A stretch of DNA of 47,500 bases, taken from positions 147,603,349 through 147,650,848 of the forward strand of contig NC_081410.1 of assembly GCF_030272615.1 (NCBI RefSeq), read 5' to 3'. This document shows positions 33,401 through 44,787 of this stretch, piece by piece (positions within the stretch are counted from its first letter, which is position 1; every line of letters starts with the position of its first letter). A program made the translations under genes and the position numbers. A model generated the notes under the pieces. It ran no database searches and was not told the DNA's origin. It saw only the letters and a list, made by a program, of their open reading frames with translations. This stretch comes from Cryptomeria japonica. Taxonomy: Eukaryota > Streptophyta > Pinopsida > Cupressales > Cupressaceae.

Positions 33401-36400
33401 AATATTTTTCATTACCCTTTACTTCTGCCACAATTTGTGCTCCCAAGTGAATAGTTGGACTAACTGCAATCGGAAAACAGTGAGCAGTAGTCTTACCCGA
33501 GTCGAAGTAGCCAGCCTTGACCTGGTTGCCGGGGGTGTTGCCATTCGTAGGCTTGTTAATCTTTAAACCCGCGTCCCGAGCAGTGTCCCAAATGCCGGAT
33601 TTTCCCGAAACCCCACATCCAGCACGAGAAATGTCGCTGTCTTTGGTGAGATGGAGCCGAGACCTCCTGAAAGCACTGTTGCCGCCATGCCTTAAACCGC
33701 CACCACGATTTAGGAGGGAGGCACTGCCTGTCGGCCGGCACCGCAAGCCATTCCTGCAAACCCTAGCATAGCTCGCACCTCGCTTTGCCTCCATAATGGT
33801 CGTCCCCTGATTTACAAGTTTTCAAATTTTCAAAAGCTTTTCGTCACATCCTTTTCATCTTGTTGAAGCTTTGTCTAACTTCTTTAGGTATTGTTAGTTT
33901 CATTTCAAAATGATTTTCCTAAGCTTGATCCTCTTTTGCTGGATCTTATTCTCTTTATTTTTTTGAGTGTATATAATACCAAATTTTTTGTTTATTTGTT
34001 CGATTCAAATATTATTGTTGCGTAATGCTAAATGTTTTACTCAATCACTTATCTGAATTGAGCCTTATAACTTGCCATTGTAGATTGCTATTTTGCTTTG
34101 AAAGTTTGGAATGCTCAAAATGCTGGAGCAGCAGCAGTTCTTGTCTCTGATGATAGGGAGGAACCTCTGATCACCATGGATTCACCTGAAGAAGATACTT
34201 CAGCAGCTGAATATCTTCAGAATATTACTATTCCTTCAGCTCTCATAGAGAAAAACTTTGGTGACAAGCTGAAATCGGCATTAAGCAAGGGGGACATGGT
34301 TAATATAAATTTGGACTGGAGAGAGTCTGTTCCACACCCAGATGATCGTGTGGAGTATGAATTGTGGACAAACAGTAATGATGAATGTGGAGTCAAGTGT
34401 GATACCCAAATGGAGTTTGCAAAGAATTTCAAAGGTGCTGCACAAATTCTTGAGCATAGTGGTTATACACAATTTACTCCTCACTACATCACTTGGTACT
34501 GCCCACAGGCCTTTACTGTGAGCAAGCAGTGCAAAGCACAATGCATTAATCATGGAAGATACTGTGCGCCTGATCCAGAGCAGGACTTCAGTAGGGGTTA
34601 TGATGGAAAAGATGTGGTCATTGAAAATTTGAGACAGCTGTGTGTCTTTAAAGTTGCAAATGAGACTAAGAAACCCTGGGTTTGGTGGGATTATGTCACT
34701 GATTTCCATATCAGGTGTCCAATGAAGGATAAAAAATACAACAAGGAATGTGCAGATATGGTGATCAAATCTCTAGGTATTTAAAAAAATGGTAGACCAA
34801 TTAAGTGCTTGAATGTGTTTATTTTAACATTTTTTGACAATTAGTCAGAAGAACATGGCCGGATCAAGTTCTATATCATCTATTGGTAATTAGTTCATGA
34901 AAATGACTCTCTTTTGGTAGGAATGGATATCAAGAAGATAGAAAAATGCATGGGAGATCCAAATGCAGATTCAGATAACCCTATCTTGAAAGCTGAGCAA
35001 GATGCACAGGTTAGCTTAAGTGTTATGCTTTGTTCCAAGCCTGGACAAGTTCTGTTCAATTTCAAATTTGATTGCCTGCTATTATTTGTTTTTTATTTAT
35101 AAAAAATGATTGGGCACCGTGCAAGCATTTTATATTTTGGCCGTGGGTTTCCCTTAGTATCCCATACATTGTAGCGTACTGAAAATTCATGGATTTATGT
35201 TTTCCTCAGGTTGGACATGGATCTCGTGGTGATGTAACAATTCTGCCTACTCTCATAATCAACAATAGACAATATAGAGGTTGGTATTATTTGTGTTTTC
35301 TGTCTTAAGATTTCTTTCAAACTCGTGAGCTTGGAATGGGGCATGCTCACATGTTCTTGGCAGGGAAATTGGACAAAGGAGCTGTTTTGAAGGCAATATG
35401 TGCAGGTTTTGAAGAAACTACTGAGCCTGCAATTTGCTTGAGTGAAGGTGAGCTACTTTTAATTTTATGGTTAGATGTAAGATTCCCATGATCTAGGAAG
35501 TTCTACAATCTCTAAATCTAGGGAAGCAACTCTGTAAAATTGAGGTAGTTTCGTAACAAGATTGGATAGTTGCATAGCCTTGATGTTGTTTTGTGATGGA
35601 GCACTTTATACATTAGTAAATGTACGGAGATCATTAACTACATTTGATTTCTGTAACCAGAGATGGAGACAAATGAGTGTTTGACAAATAATGGTGGTTG
35701 CTGGCAAGATAAGAAGGCAAATATAACAGCCTGCAAGGTATAGTGGGTTTTTGGTGTTTCAGTTGAGGGAGAGATTCCTTGTTTTTGTTTATGAGGTTTG
35801 CTTAATTGTTCTTGAAAATTGTATGTTTATAAATATTTAATAATTTTTACTTTTGAATTTTTTAAAGGATACTTTTAGAGGAAGGGTCTGTGAATGTCCT
35901 TTGGTTCAAGGTGTTCAGTTCAAGGGAGATGGCTATTCTAATTGTGAAGGTATGCATGGACTTCTAGAGTTAAGAGTTGTTTATATGCTAGTGGACAACA
36001 ATTTGTTGCTACTACCTTTTTTTTGAAATTTTCTTACATCAAGATGATTTTGGACAATTTCTGTTCTTCCTAATTTTCTTCTTTTCCGCCTTAAAAATTT
36101 ATAATACTATTGATTTGCATGTTGCTCCTCTTTTGTGTGAGTATTTTATGATGTGACAGTACTGATAGCTTCCCTTCAATTCTAGCATTCTGTAGTTTGA
36201 TTCTTATATGTGATGGTGCCTGGCGAGGAGAATACATTGAGAAAGAGAGTGCACAGAATGTGACATAAGTCTATTTGTCATTGCCTTGTGCTATCTTGTG
36301 TGTTTTTAATTTTATTTGAATACTTCTTGATGTGCTCTGTTGGGTTATGCTGCTAAGATTTATGTATGCTTAACTTTGATTAACTGCTGAAATTTTATGC

Positions 36401-37871
36401 ATTTTTTTGGGCCACTGTAACTTTGAGGAAAAGGTACAAACTGCAATTTATTGCATGATAAAATATGACACGCTTGCATTATTATCACACAAATGTGAAG
36501 CAAACTCTACTATCAGGAATCGGCATCTTACCTCAAGACATGAATTTTAGGTCTAATCAGGGAGCTTAGGTTCCTAGTAAGCATATTGCAGCTATATTAT
36601 TTTCAATGGTTTTGGTGTTGTTAGAAGAAGTACCATTTTTCTTAAAACGGTAGTTTTACCAATGTTTGTGTATTTTTCCTTCACCTAAGATGTTATTTCT
36701 GAATTTTTTAAGCTTGTGCTTTATCATATCTCTCGTGCTTGGTTTATGTTTTACACTAACAGAACCCATTATTTTCAGAACAACAAATTGAAAGTAAATT
36801 TTGTTGATTCTCTTGTGCTAGCTGTTTTCCCGTAACACTAAAGATATGAAATGTGTCAGAAACATTAAATATGTGAAACACTTTTAACACAAACATCAAT
36901 GAAATGACATACATCTATCGTTTTTTCATTTTTCTTGTATAGAATATGTGCTCCATTGACCTAAGTTTTCTCAATTTCATTTTTTCAGTTGCTGGATCTG
37001 GACGGTGCAAGATCAATAATGGTGGTTGCTGGCATAGTACCCAGGATGGACAGACATTCTCAGCTTGTCTGGTGAGGGCCTTTCTCTCTTTGAATTGAAG
37101 TTCATCACTGTATATCATAATGGGAGCTTGATATTTATGATTTTTTTAAAGTGCAGGAAACACAGAATAGTGGATGCAAGTGCCCTCCTGGCTTTAAGGG
37201 AGATGGTGTCAACAAGTGTGAAGGTATGTCAAGGTAGATTTATTTGTATGGAACGAAATTAGGTATTGCTATGAGCATGACTGATGCTTTGACCATTGTA
37301 TCCTGATGTTAAGATATTGATGAGTGCAAAGAAAAGAAGGCTTGCCAATGTTCAGACTGTAGTTGCAAAAACACATGGGGTAGTTATGATTGTAGCTGTA
37401 AGGGTGACCTCCTGTACATCAGAGACCACGATACTTGCATAAGTAAGTAGTGCAATCTGCTTCATTCCCATATTCTGCATTCTTTATTTAATAATGTCAT
37501 TTCAATTAACATATAATGTTTTTGTGACCCAGGCAAAAAATCTGAACAGGCAAAGGTTGGTTGGGCTGCAGTATGGGTGATTCTATTTGGCTTGGCTTCT
37601 GTTGCCATTGGGGGTTATGTGGTTTATAAATACAGACTTAGAGTAAGTAAAAAGTTGTGAGAAGCTATCTCCCTCATTTTTCTGTTGTGTAAGTTTTTGG
37701 AATTGCAGTTCATTTTTGACAAGTGCACACTTATGATGTCTGATATTTTTTGTATCGCGATCTTGTTTGCAGTCATACATGGACTCAGAAATCAGAGCCA
37801 TCATGGCCCAATACATGCCTCTTGATAGCCAAGGAGAGACTCCCAATCATGTTCATGAAGAAAGGCTGTAA
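30479..37871 (+). CDS. VSR: vacuolar sorting receptor (VSR/BP-80 family), 12 exons, 630 residues
   Basis: Type I membrane receptor that binds sorting signals of soluble vacuolar proteins and moves them through the Golgi and prevacuolar route. Exons: 30479-30788, 34084-34776, 34921-35009, 35210-35279, 35364-35447, 35661-35737, 35868-35949, 36989-37071, 37157-37223, 37314-37442, 37533-37642, 37773-37871. All introns are GT-AG and phases join exactly into 630 codons plus stop, within the family's usual length. Residues 1-26 are a signal peptide; [13 protein letters not shown] begins the mature protein. The PA domain spans about 57-165 ([20 protein letters not shown] crosses intron 1). The central region holds HYITWYCP and [12 protein letters not shown]. 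Cys-rich EGF-like repeats fill exons 6-10, the last ([13 protein letters not shown]) of calcium-binding type. A membrane span lies at about 572-593; the tail has YMPL at 612-615, the adaptor-binding signal. No damage seen. The VSR subgroup number was not determined. Confidence 0.95.
32266..33851 (-). mobile_element. LINE derivative with ORF1 but no ORF2, inside VSR intron 1
   Basis: TTTTCATCTT flanks the block on both sides (32256-32265 and 33852-33861), a target duplication of about 10 bp. Read on the minus strand the element starts with about 55 bases of leader, has an ORF1 from 33794, then a short 3' region (GGGCCAGGTACAACCCG, AATAAAATGAG) typical of plant LINE tails, and ends in a run of A (seen as T at 32264-32271). 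The ORF2 endonuclease-reverse transcriptase, normally 3-4 kb, is absent, so the copy could only have moved with help from another element, or lost ORF2 by deletion. The host gene's reading frame and splice sites are intact around it. Confidence 0.78.
32335..33794 (-). pseudogene. LINE ORF1 protein with DUF4283 and CCHC zinc knuckle, broken
   Basis: ORF1 proteins of plant LINEs bind element RNA. The DUF4283-type domain lies at about 33400-32960 with [59 protein letters not shown] and [22 protein letters not shown] at 32942-32940 interrupts the frame; the same frame resumes with [20 protein letters not shown] followed by Cys, a CX2CX4HX4C knuckle (about 32895-32845). A one-base frameshift near 32715 then leads into the C-terminal tail, which ends at 32335. 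The single stop and single shift suggest moderate age. Confidence 0.8.
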
Positions 37872-40800
37872 ATGTTGGTACCACCTATTTTACTGTTTTG
37901 TTTACTTTACTGAACTTGATGATTTGTTTTGGATTCTTGACTTTTGTTGACAGTTATTGATCACCATTTCCCACATTCATGCATGCTGATGATGTCCTTT
38001 ACCTTTAATTTGTCAGGCAACCTAGCCAGCTAGTTTTACATCAATTCTGCAGATGATTCTACAGATTTTTTATATCCGTTTCTGCATGATTGTTGTGGTT
38101 GAATCTATTAGGTTATTTTTTCAACCTTAGAAGTCATGCAAATTATAGATACTTGCTGTTCAGATAGCTTCCCTACTTATGAGCGGCATGCTCACTTTTG
38201 AATTGTATATCATGAGAAGTTGGGGAGGATTAGATATGTACTGTAGTTTGAGGCTTGCCTGTCTGAAATAACAGGCAACTTGATTATGTCCTTATTGGAA
38301 TTCTATTTAGTCAGCACAGGTGCAACGTTGCAGTTTTCCAGTTTTTGATTGTGATTTATGAAAGGAAGTTACTGTAGCGTGCAGCATTCTTGAGTGGAAT
38401 CTCTGTTTGAAGGCTGACACTGCTAAAGTTTTTAAGCAGTGTAGTATAATTTGTCTTTTAACAAGTTTTAACATTGATATAAGAATGTTCTCCTTGCAAA
38501 CCTCCTTCAAATGTAACTTTGGACATCCATTTTTAGTCTGATAATATGCAATGCTCGAAGGCTGCATAAAGTGATTCAATTTCCCATTTGGAGAACTCCA
38601 TTCCTTAATTGTCTTTTCCAGTTTGATAGGTTACTTTCTTGCACCTTTTTATGTCGTTATGAGATCTTTTTTGTCTTGTTCTTTTTGTATATTTTAGTTT
38701 GGTAGGACATTAATGCATCCGTGGCATTCAAATAGCTCTGATGAGAGCAATCATTTCAATTCACTATTTACTTTTCAGGATGCTGACGTTTGTTCTCATG
38801 TGAAGGGTTTTAATATATTTTATATTTATCGACTTTCTATCAATTATTTGTAACCAATTATCGGCCCATCTAAATTAACATTACTTTTTATAGTGTCATT
38901 TATTGAAAGTTATTTAAATTTATGTAACATGGGGGAGGAAAAGAAGATAGAATGGAATATAGTTGGACAATAAAATATAATAAAAATACATGTGGGAGAC
39001 GGGTCAAAACATAAATGCAATAAATTGTTTTTTGTATATGTATGTTTTTTTGGTCGTCTGCCCCCAAAATTAAGCACACATTTTCAATTAGTTTACATTT
39101 GGTTGAATGAACAATGCGGCCATTTCCATCCCACCCGACGGTTAAAAAATAATGTTTTATAAAGTTTTGTAATGGTGAAATTAGCAAAACAAATGTTATT
39201 TTCTATTTAGTTTTGGGCAATAGTGTATTGACAAGCGAAACTTTTTCTTGTAGCTTGACTCATGGTTTGATCCTTACGATCTGTATTTCACTCACTTTTA
39301 TGGTTCGCACCTTTGAGATTTTTACTTTATTTCTATGGTTCATTTTAATGCCATTGACTTGGTTAAATCTTGAGGAGTTCAAGAATGACTCCAAAATATT
39401 GTCCAAATTCAAATTTTTCAAAAACTTGTTGAAATTCATATTCTTGAATTTTCACTCATGGCTGTAGTATGTTGACTTAGGACATGTATGTGTAATAGGG
39501 TGTTATGGCATGGTATTTAAATTTGGTATATCTGTAATTAATTCTGAAAATAGAAGATCAATGATAAAAATACACTAATTTTTTTAAGAATAAAAAATGG
39601 GAGAAAAAACGGGACATACATTTTGGATGGTTTCTTGCTTCTTGTGGGGTGGGTGCGGGGCTTTGGGGGTGTTGACCTAAGAGAACAAGTTGGCAATATT
39701 TTCAATGGTTTTCTTTTTCATCCTCTTGGCAAATATAGATAGCAAGAAAGTGAAGGTGGGCTAATTTCTAGGTGATTATTAAGTTAGATTGTTTTAGTGA
39801 GTTCATCTATATATTCACATTGTGGTGGGCAAGGGTAGAGATGGACAGCCATTAATATCATAAAGAATGTGAGTGATATGGTAGACGAGCTTCCAAAATG
39901 TCGAAGAATAGAGTAAATAAAAAGGTTTTAGACTTCTCAGGAATATGCAATTGGAGGGTGTAATACCCAACTCTACAACTTTTCTTAAAATTATCCCTAC
40001 CTGCAAATCTTTTATTAGAGCATTAATAATTATAAGACCAAGTTCATGAGAGTTTTAAATGCTCATCTCTGCACTTTTCCCTTACAGTCGAGGCCCATGC
40101 TTATGTTTCAAATTTAAGTATTATTGGTAAACATGCATGCAAAATGTGAAAGGATAGACAAGGTATATGAAATGGTTAGGCATCAAAGACTGTATAGGCT
40201 TTATTGAGAGACTAAACAATACAGGTTTTAGAAAAAAATCAATTATAATATGCAGCACTAGTATAAATCAGATTAATCTTACACATGACATCTTGGTTTT
40301 TGGGATGAATACTTGTGTCTTATATTATCGCAATCACACGATATATTTATTAGAGCTCAAAGAATATAGAAAACTATAACAAGCACTCAACATCCAAAGT
40401 ACATAATCCATTCAGATAATTCAACCAAGTTTTTAAATTGAAATGATATTTCTCAAGCCGATATGGTATTTCCAATCTAATTTCACCTTTTCTTCCTTCT
40501 CTGCCCACCAATCAAAATGTCCCTTCCTTTAGCTGTTCTCTTAAATTAAGAGTGGTTTGTTGTTATATTATGTCTCCTACCCTATTCTTTAATCAATTAT
40601 TTTTTCTATAAACATAATGGCTCCATTTGCATCAGTTTTTGTAGGAGTAAATAAATGTATAGAATGACATCTTAAAATCAAATAGTGATTTTGCAAATTA
40701 TAGCAATATACACATATATGATCCCATTTCAACTTCAATATACTTATATATTTATTTTCATATATTCTAAATAAGTGACTTGATATGCCCAATCTTATCT

Positions 40801-41390
40801 TTTATCCATAAATAAATTGTCTAGGCATCATGATAGATGTACCATGGCTCAAGTTTTTATAATATCCTATAATGGTTCAAATGGTTACTAAAACTATAAA
40901 ATACGTTCATCATAGATAAATATCAAACTCATAAGCTTCACTTAAGAACATTTTGATTGTCATCATGTAAGTTGCAATATATTTTTTTTTAATCACAACC
41001 CCAAGTACATTATGACATCTTACATATGCCCGTTCATGCTTATACATATTTATCACATTATAGATTATTTTTCATTATATATTGATATCCTTAATATGAA
41101 CTAGGTGTAAGCTTGCACCATAATGAATTCATGAGAAATAATGCTTTTTAAATTCTAGAAAAATATTTTTTAACACAAATTCCCGAGTGGATTTTGTTAA
41201 CATCATAACAAGCAACCCACATTAGAAGGTCAAAACTTCTAATGTAATAATAATGATAATTGGCAAGCTGAGTCATTATAAGGAAGTAATAGAATCGTAT
41301 GACCTTAAAAAAGTGGTAAGAGGGTTAGGATCGCATGACTTTTAAAAGAGATAACAAGGAAAATATTAATCTATAATAGATTTAACGACA
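37872..41390. other. 3' flank of the VSR gene and intergenic DNA
   Basis: The VSR 3' untranslated region must start at 37872, but no polyadenylation site could be fixed. After about 38.8 kb the DNA is AT-rich with no gene, LTR or coding relic recognised on either strand. Confidence 0.5.
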
Positions 41391-41516
41391 TAACCTGTTG
41401 AAGTAGTTATTAACACATTCATTTAGTAGGAGAAACACAAACTTATATTCTAATAACCTGTTGAAGTAGTTATTAACACATTCGTTTAGTAGGAGAAACA
41501 CAAACTTATATTCTAA
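41391..41516. repeat. 63-bp tandem duplication, nearly perfect
   Basis: TAACCTGTTGAAGTAGTTAT begins at 41391 and again at 41454, and the full 63-bp units differ at a single visible base (A or G within CATTTAGT/CGTTTAGT). Confidence 0.93.
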
Positions 41517-42500
41517 GTGGTTCCTTGTGAAGATTGATGAACATTATTTCCAAGGTCTTTATCTATGAGATTATTATACACTAATAATATAAAAAAATAA
41601 GAGATTTTATTATATTACCCCTTTGAGAAATCATTGAGAGATACATTATTTAATTAAAACATTGAATACATAATAGTTGTTTTATATTTATAAATTTCTA
41701 TTTTCTTTTTACTTCATAACACAAGAATTTTTAGCTAAGCTCAAACTAGGTGAAGCTACAAACAAGGGATCGTATCCCCAACACGAATAGATTGTTCTAA
41801 CACAAGGAATTCAAACTCATGAGTCTAGTAGCTCAGTAGGGGCATGAAGCCCATGCAAAAAACTGTCACAACAAGATTTTGGAGCATGAAGTCGCCATTA
41901 TGAATGCCAACAACTTCAATGCAAATACTCACATCTTCAAGCATTATGGATTAATGTGTGCATAATGCCAACAATCACAATGACCTAGTACATTTTAACC
42001 AATGCACTATGCCATGAACAACTATTTAAGTTCAAAATATTGTTAAATTATAAATATAAAAAAATAAAATTTAATATAATTTGAATTGATGTTTTTATTA
42101 TGTAATATTAAGTATCGATTATTTTTCTTAATCATATTTAAGAAAATAAAATATCTCCTTAACTTTACCATTTGTAAATTAATCTATTCTATCTAATTTT
42201 TTTCCTAAATATAATTTTTTTTTTATTATAGTGCCTATTCAAGGAACAATTAATTTTTTAGATTTTACAGACAATGTTTAATTTCGCCTCAAAAAAGGCA
42301 TTAGATAGATATTTTGATATTTGAAATCATATCTGTATTTAGAATCAGACTTTATAAGAGGTTGATATGGGTTGGTAATGGTGGAAAGGTTGCAGTATTT
42401 TATAATATTTTAAGACATGATGCTGTATTTTTCTTATTTATAATTAAATACAATTTACGACCTACGCCTTTATCGAGCCAAAAAAATAAATTAAGAGATC
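41517..42500. other. unassigned AT-rich stretch
   Basis: No feature recognised. Ends at the start of the LTR element at 42501. Confidence 0.5.
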
Positions 42501-42696
42501 TATTGGTGTGAATAAAACATTCTACCTAACTAGTTCATTAGTGGGTCCTATTGACATACGTTTACTTAGGTCTTAGAGAATCTTTTTAAGTGTTAGTAAC
42601 CATAACATCTTAACTTATCTTTACCATTTAATATTTGGAATCCTAGTTCATTTAATTATTGACACTTTAGTTGTCTCATAACATAGGATTAAGACA

Positions 42697-44557
42697 TTTT
42701 CAAATGAATCTCTCATCGCTCTTGTCACTCACTTCACCCCCATTGCTCACCTTTGTCCTAGCCATTAGTGTTCTTTCCATGGTTCCTTTTGGTTTGACCT
42801 TGGTGAAGGATTATCTAGTTAGAACCCCCATGGTTGCTCTTCTTGTTGTGCTTCTCTTGTGGATGTGAGTTTTCCTGCTTGTGACCTATCCCCTATTCAT
42901 GACTCTGTGCATGTTGTTCACCATGGTCCTTTGGTAAGAGTTGCTGCTTCCCTTGGCCAACCTCTCTCGTCCAATGTGCTAATTGCCTCAACTCCTTTTA
43001 TTGAGCCCTGTAATATACTTGACACTACTATTGTTGCCTTTTATTCGTTACCCTCTTCATTACTACATGATCTATTTGGTGTGAAGGCTCTTATTCACCC
43101 TCCTAGTTGCACTTCAGTTCTTAATCGACTCGATATCTCCTTATTTGTGTGACCCCTATTCATCAATATCTGGTTACAAATTGCCTTTGTCCTATGAAGG
43201 GTGGTGTCTTTGCTATGATGGATGGTCCAAAGGTTTTTGGTGTTAAGGTCGCTAACCCTTTTGGTCCTCCCCCTCCCTTGATGTTTGGATCTTCGACGGG
43301 GACTCATTGTTTTACCTAAGCTACTGAGTCTAGTCCTGCTCATCCTTACCGAGTGACCTGACCTCTACCTTGTGCCAAACCATCTTCGATGGTTGTTTGA
43401 GGTGCGAATGTTGATAGTGAGAATTTCTACCAACACAAAGGCTTGGTGTGTTTTTTCTCCAACCTTTGGTCTTCTCTTCCCAACTTGCACAAATGGGTTC
43501 TAGTTTCTTAGAAGTCCATTGTGGCTAGTACGATTGAGCTCTTTTCTTATGTTAAAAGTTTTTTTATTGCTTATTTTTTCTCATTTGAGGATAGAAACTT
43601 GGTTTTGGGTCAACTTTGGGCCTAGGGAGAAGAGTCTCTCTAGATTACACCCTAGTCTTTTTCCTTTAACCCCCTTATTGAACCACTATACACACTTTGG
43701 CTTGAATTAGACTTCTGAATCTTCCCCTTTAGTTTTGGGATATTCTTGTTACGAGGCTATCAATAACTCAATTGGCCATTTTTAGAGGCTGATCATTCAA
43801 CTTCTTTCATGGGGCATTCCCCCTTCCCTTGCATCTTGGTAGATATTTACATCTCCAAACCCCTTCTCAAGGATATGGTTTTGATGGTTGGGGATAGGGC
43901 TTGAAGGCAACCATTGGATTATGAGGCCTCTCTTTCATATGTTGTCATTGCTTTGCTACTGGTCACTAGGATTTGGATTGCTCTCTTTTGCATTGGAAAG
44001 GTATTACTACTTTGTGGAAGAATGCTAAGGAAGGTAACTTGATTGTCGAGGTTCCTACCTCTTTTGTAGATGTCTCTTCCTAGAATTTTGACGAGTCTTT
44101 CTTTTGACATGGCTTTCAAATGCCCTATGAGCCCTATTGTGGTTCCTTTCCCTACGCGTTCAATGCCTGTTGTGCTAGTTGCTTCCTCTCAACTTCAATA
44201 TTCTCGTGGTTGATGATTGTCTTTCACCTTGCCATCTTATTGTCATCTCTTCAATTGTTATTGGTCCCCCAATGGGGGGTCACCTCTTGTTTCCCCTTTT
44301 GATGGTTACTTGGAATGTAGTTCATAGAAGGAGCAAAGGTTCTCCAGTATCCCATACTCTTTCATGTGTTGTGAAATATAAGTCAATGGTATAGGGTCGG
44401 TCCCTTGTTTCCTATCGGTTCCTAGCTCTAATCAAAAGCCTTTTTTGTCTTTGGTTAGGTTTTTTCATTCCCACTTCTAGTGAGACTAGCCCTGCTTGCC
44501 TTAAAGGCTACTTTTATTACAACGTGTCTTAGTCCTTTTCCAAGCTTATTTAATCAG
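42697..44557 (+). mobile_element. LINE ORF1-containing insertion in the 5' LTR
   Basis: The block is flanked by a 17-bp direct repeat AACATAGGATTAAGACA (42680-42696 and 44558-44574), a length typical of LINE insertion. No poly(A) tail remains at its right end, and no reverse transcriptase was recognised, so ORF2 is missing here too. Confidence 0.7.
43560..44090 (+). pseudogene. decayed LINE ORF1 (DUF4283-like plus remains of zinc knuckle)
   Basis: Through many stops the plus strand shows the ORF1 pattern: FSFEDRNLVLGQLWA, SFSFNPLIEPLYTLWLEL, then in another frame LEADHSTSFMGHSPF, ILVDIYISKPLLKDMVLMVG and RQPLDYE, matching in order the [29 protein letters not shown] and [10 protein letters not shown] segments of the intron-1 LINE. 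The zinc knuckle that should follow RQPLDYE is frame-shifted. The part before 43560 (from 42697) is probably its N-terminal extension but is poorly conserved. Confidence 0.55.
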
Positions 44558-44774
44558 AACATAGGATTAAGACACATGTCATAATCTTGTCTAATCCTAT
44601 CTCTCAACTTTGTCTTTATAAAGAAGACATCTCATAGACATTTGGTTTTCAATCAATTATTTAACTATCCATAATCAAGTAAGCTATTCTTGCCATTTTC
44701 TCTCTTGTGAAAGGTTACTTTTTCTTGCAGGTGATCCTCGGTTGTGGGGAGTTCACTATCCAACTCCTACAATA

Positions 44775-44787
44775 TGGTATCAAAACC
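44775..44787 (+). other. primer binding site, initiator tRNA-Met type
   Basis: TGGTATCAAAACC directly abuts the LTR end. It equals the common plant site TGGTATCAGAGCC with two G-to-A changes. Confidence 0.7.

Larger units (their letters stand above)
30789..34083 (+). other. VSR intron 1 (3295 bp)
   Basis: Phase-1 intron with donor GAG|GTTAGT and acceptor TTGTAG. It separates VDRG from the DCYF of the PA domain. About half is an inserted LINE derivative in antisense orientation (32266-33851). The other introns are 84-213 bp except intron 7 (35950-36988, 1039 bp), in which no element was recognised. Confidence 0.9.
42501..44774 (+). repeat. 5' LTR, interrupted by a LINE
   Basis: The LTR halves are 42501-42696 and 44575-44774, about 396 bp together. 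The left half matches 46679-46854, including AGTTCATTAGTGG, TTTACTTAGGTC and ATTTAATATTTGGA. A TTTATAAAG segment near 44620 may be promoter-related. Confidence 0.7.

Noticed and set aside
33040-33771. Plus-strand frames of 81-94 codons within VSR intron 1
   Set aside because: Shadows of the antisense LINE ORF1, which has clear domain motifs on the minus strand.
34217-34709. Antisense frames of 71 and 142 codons across VSR exon 2
   Set aside because: Exon 2 is clearly coding on the plus strand; the antisense products have no motif.
41825-41865. tRNA-like text (GTAGCTCAGT followed by a short hairpin)
   Set aside because: No anticodon arm, T arm or acceptor stem could be folded around it.
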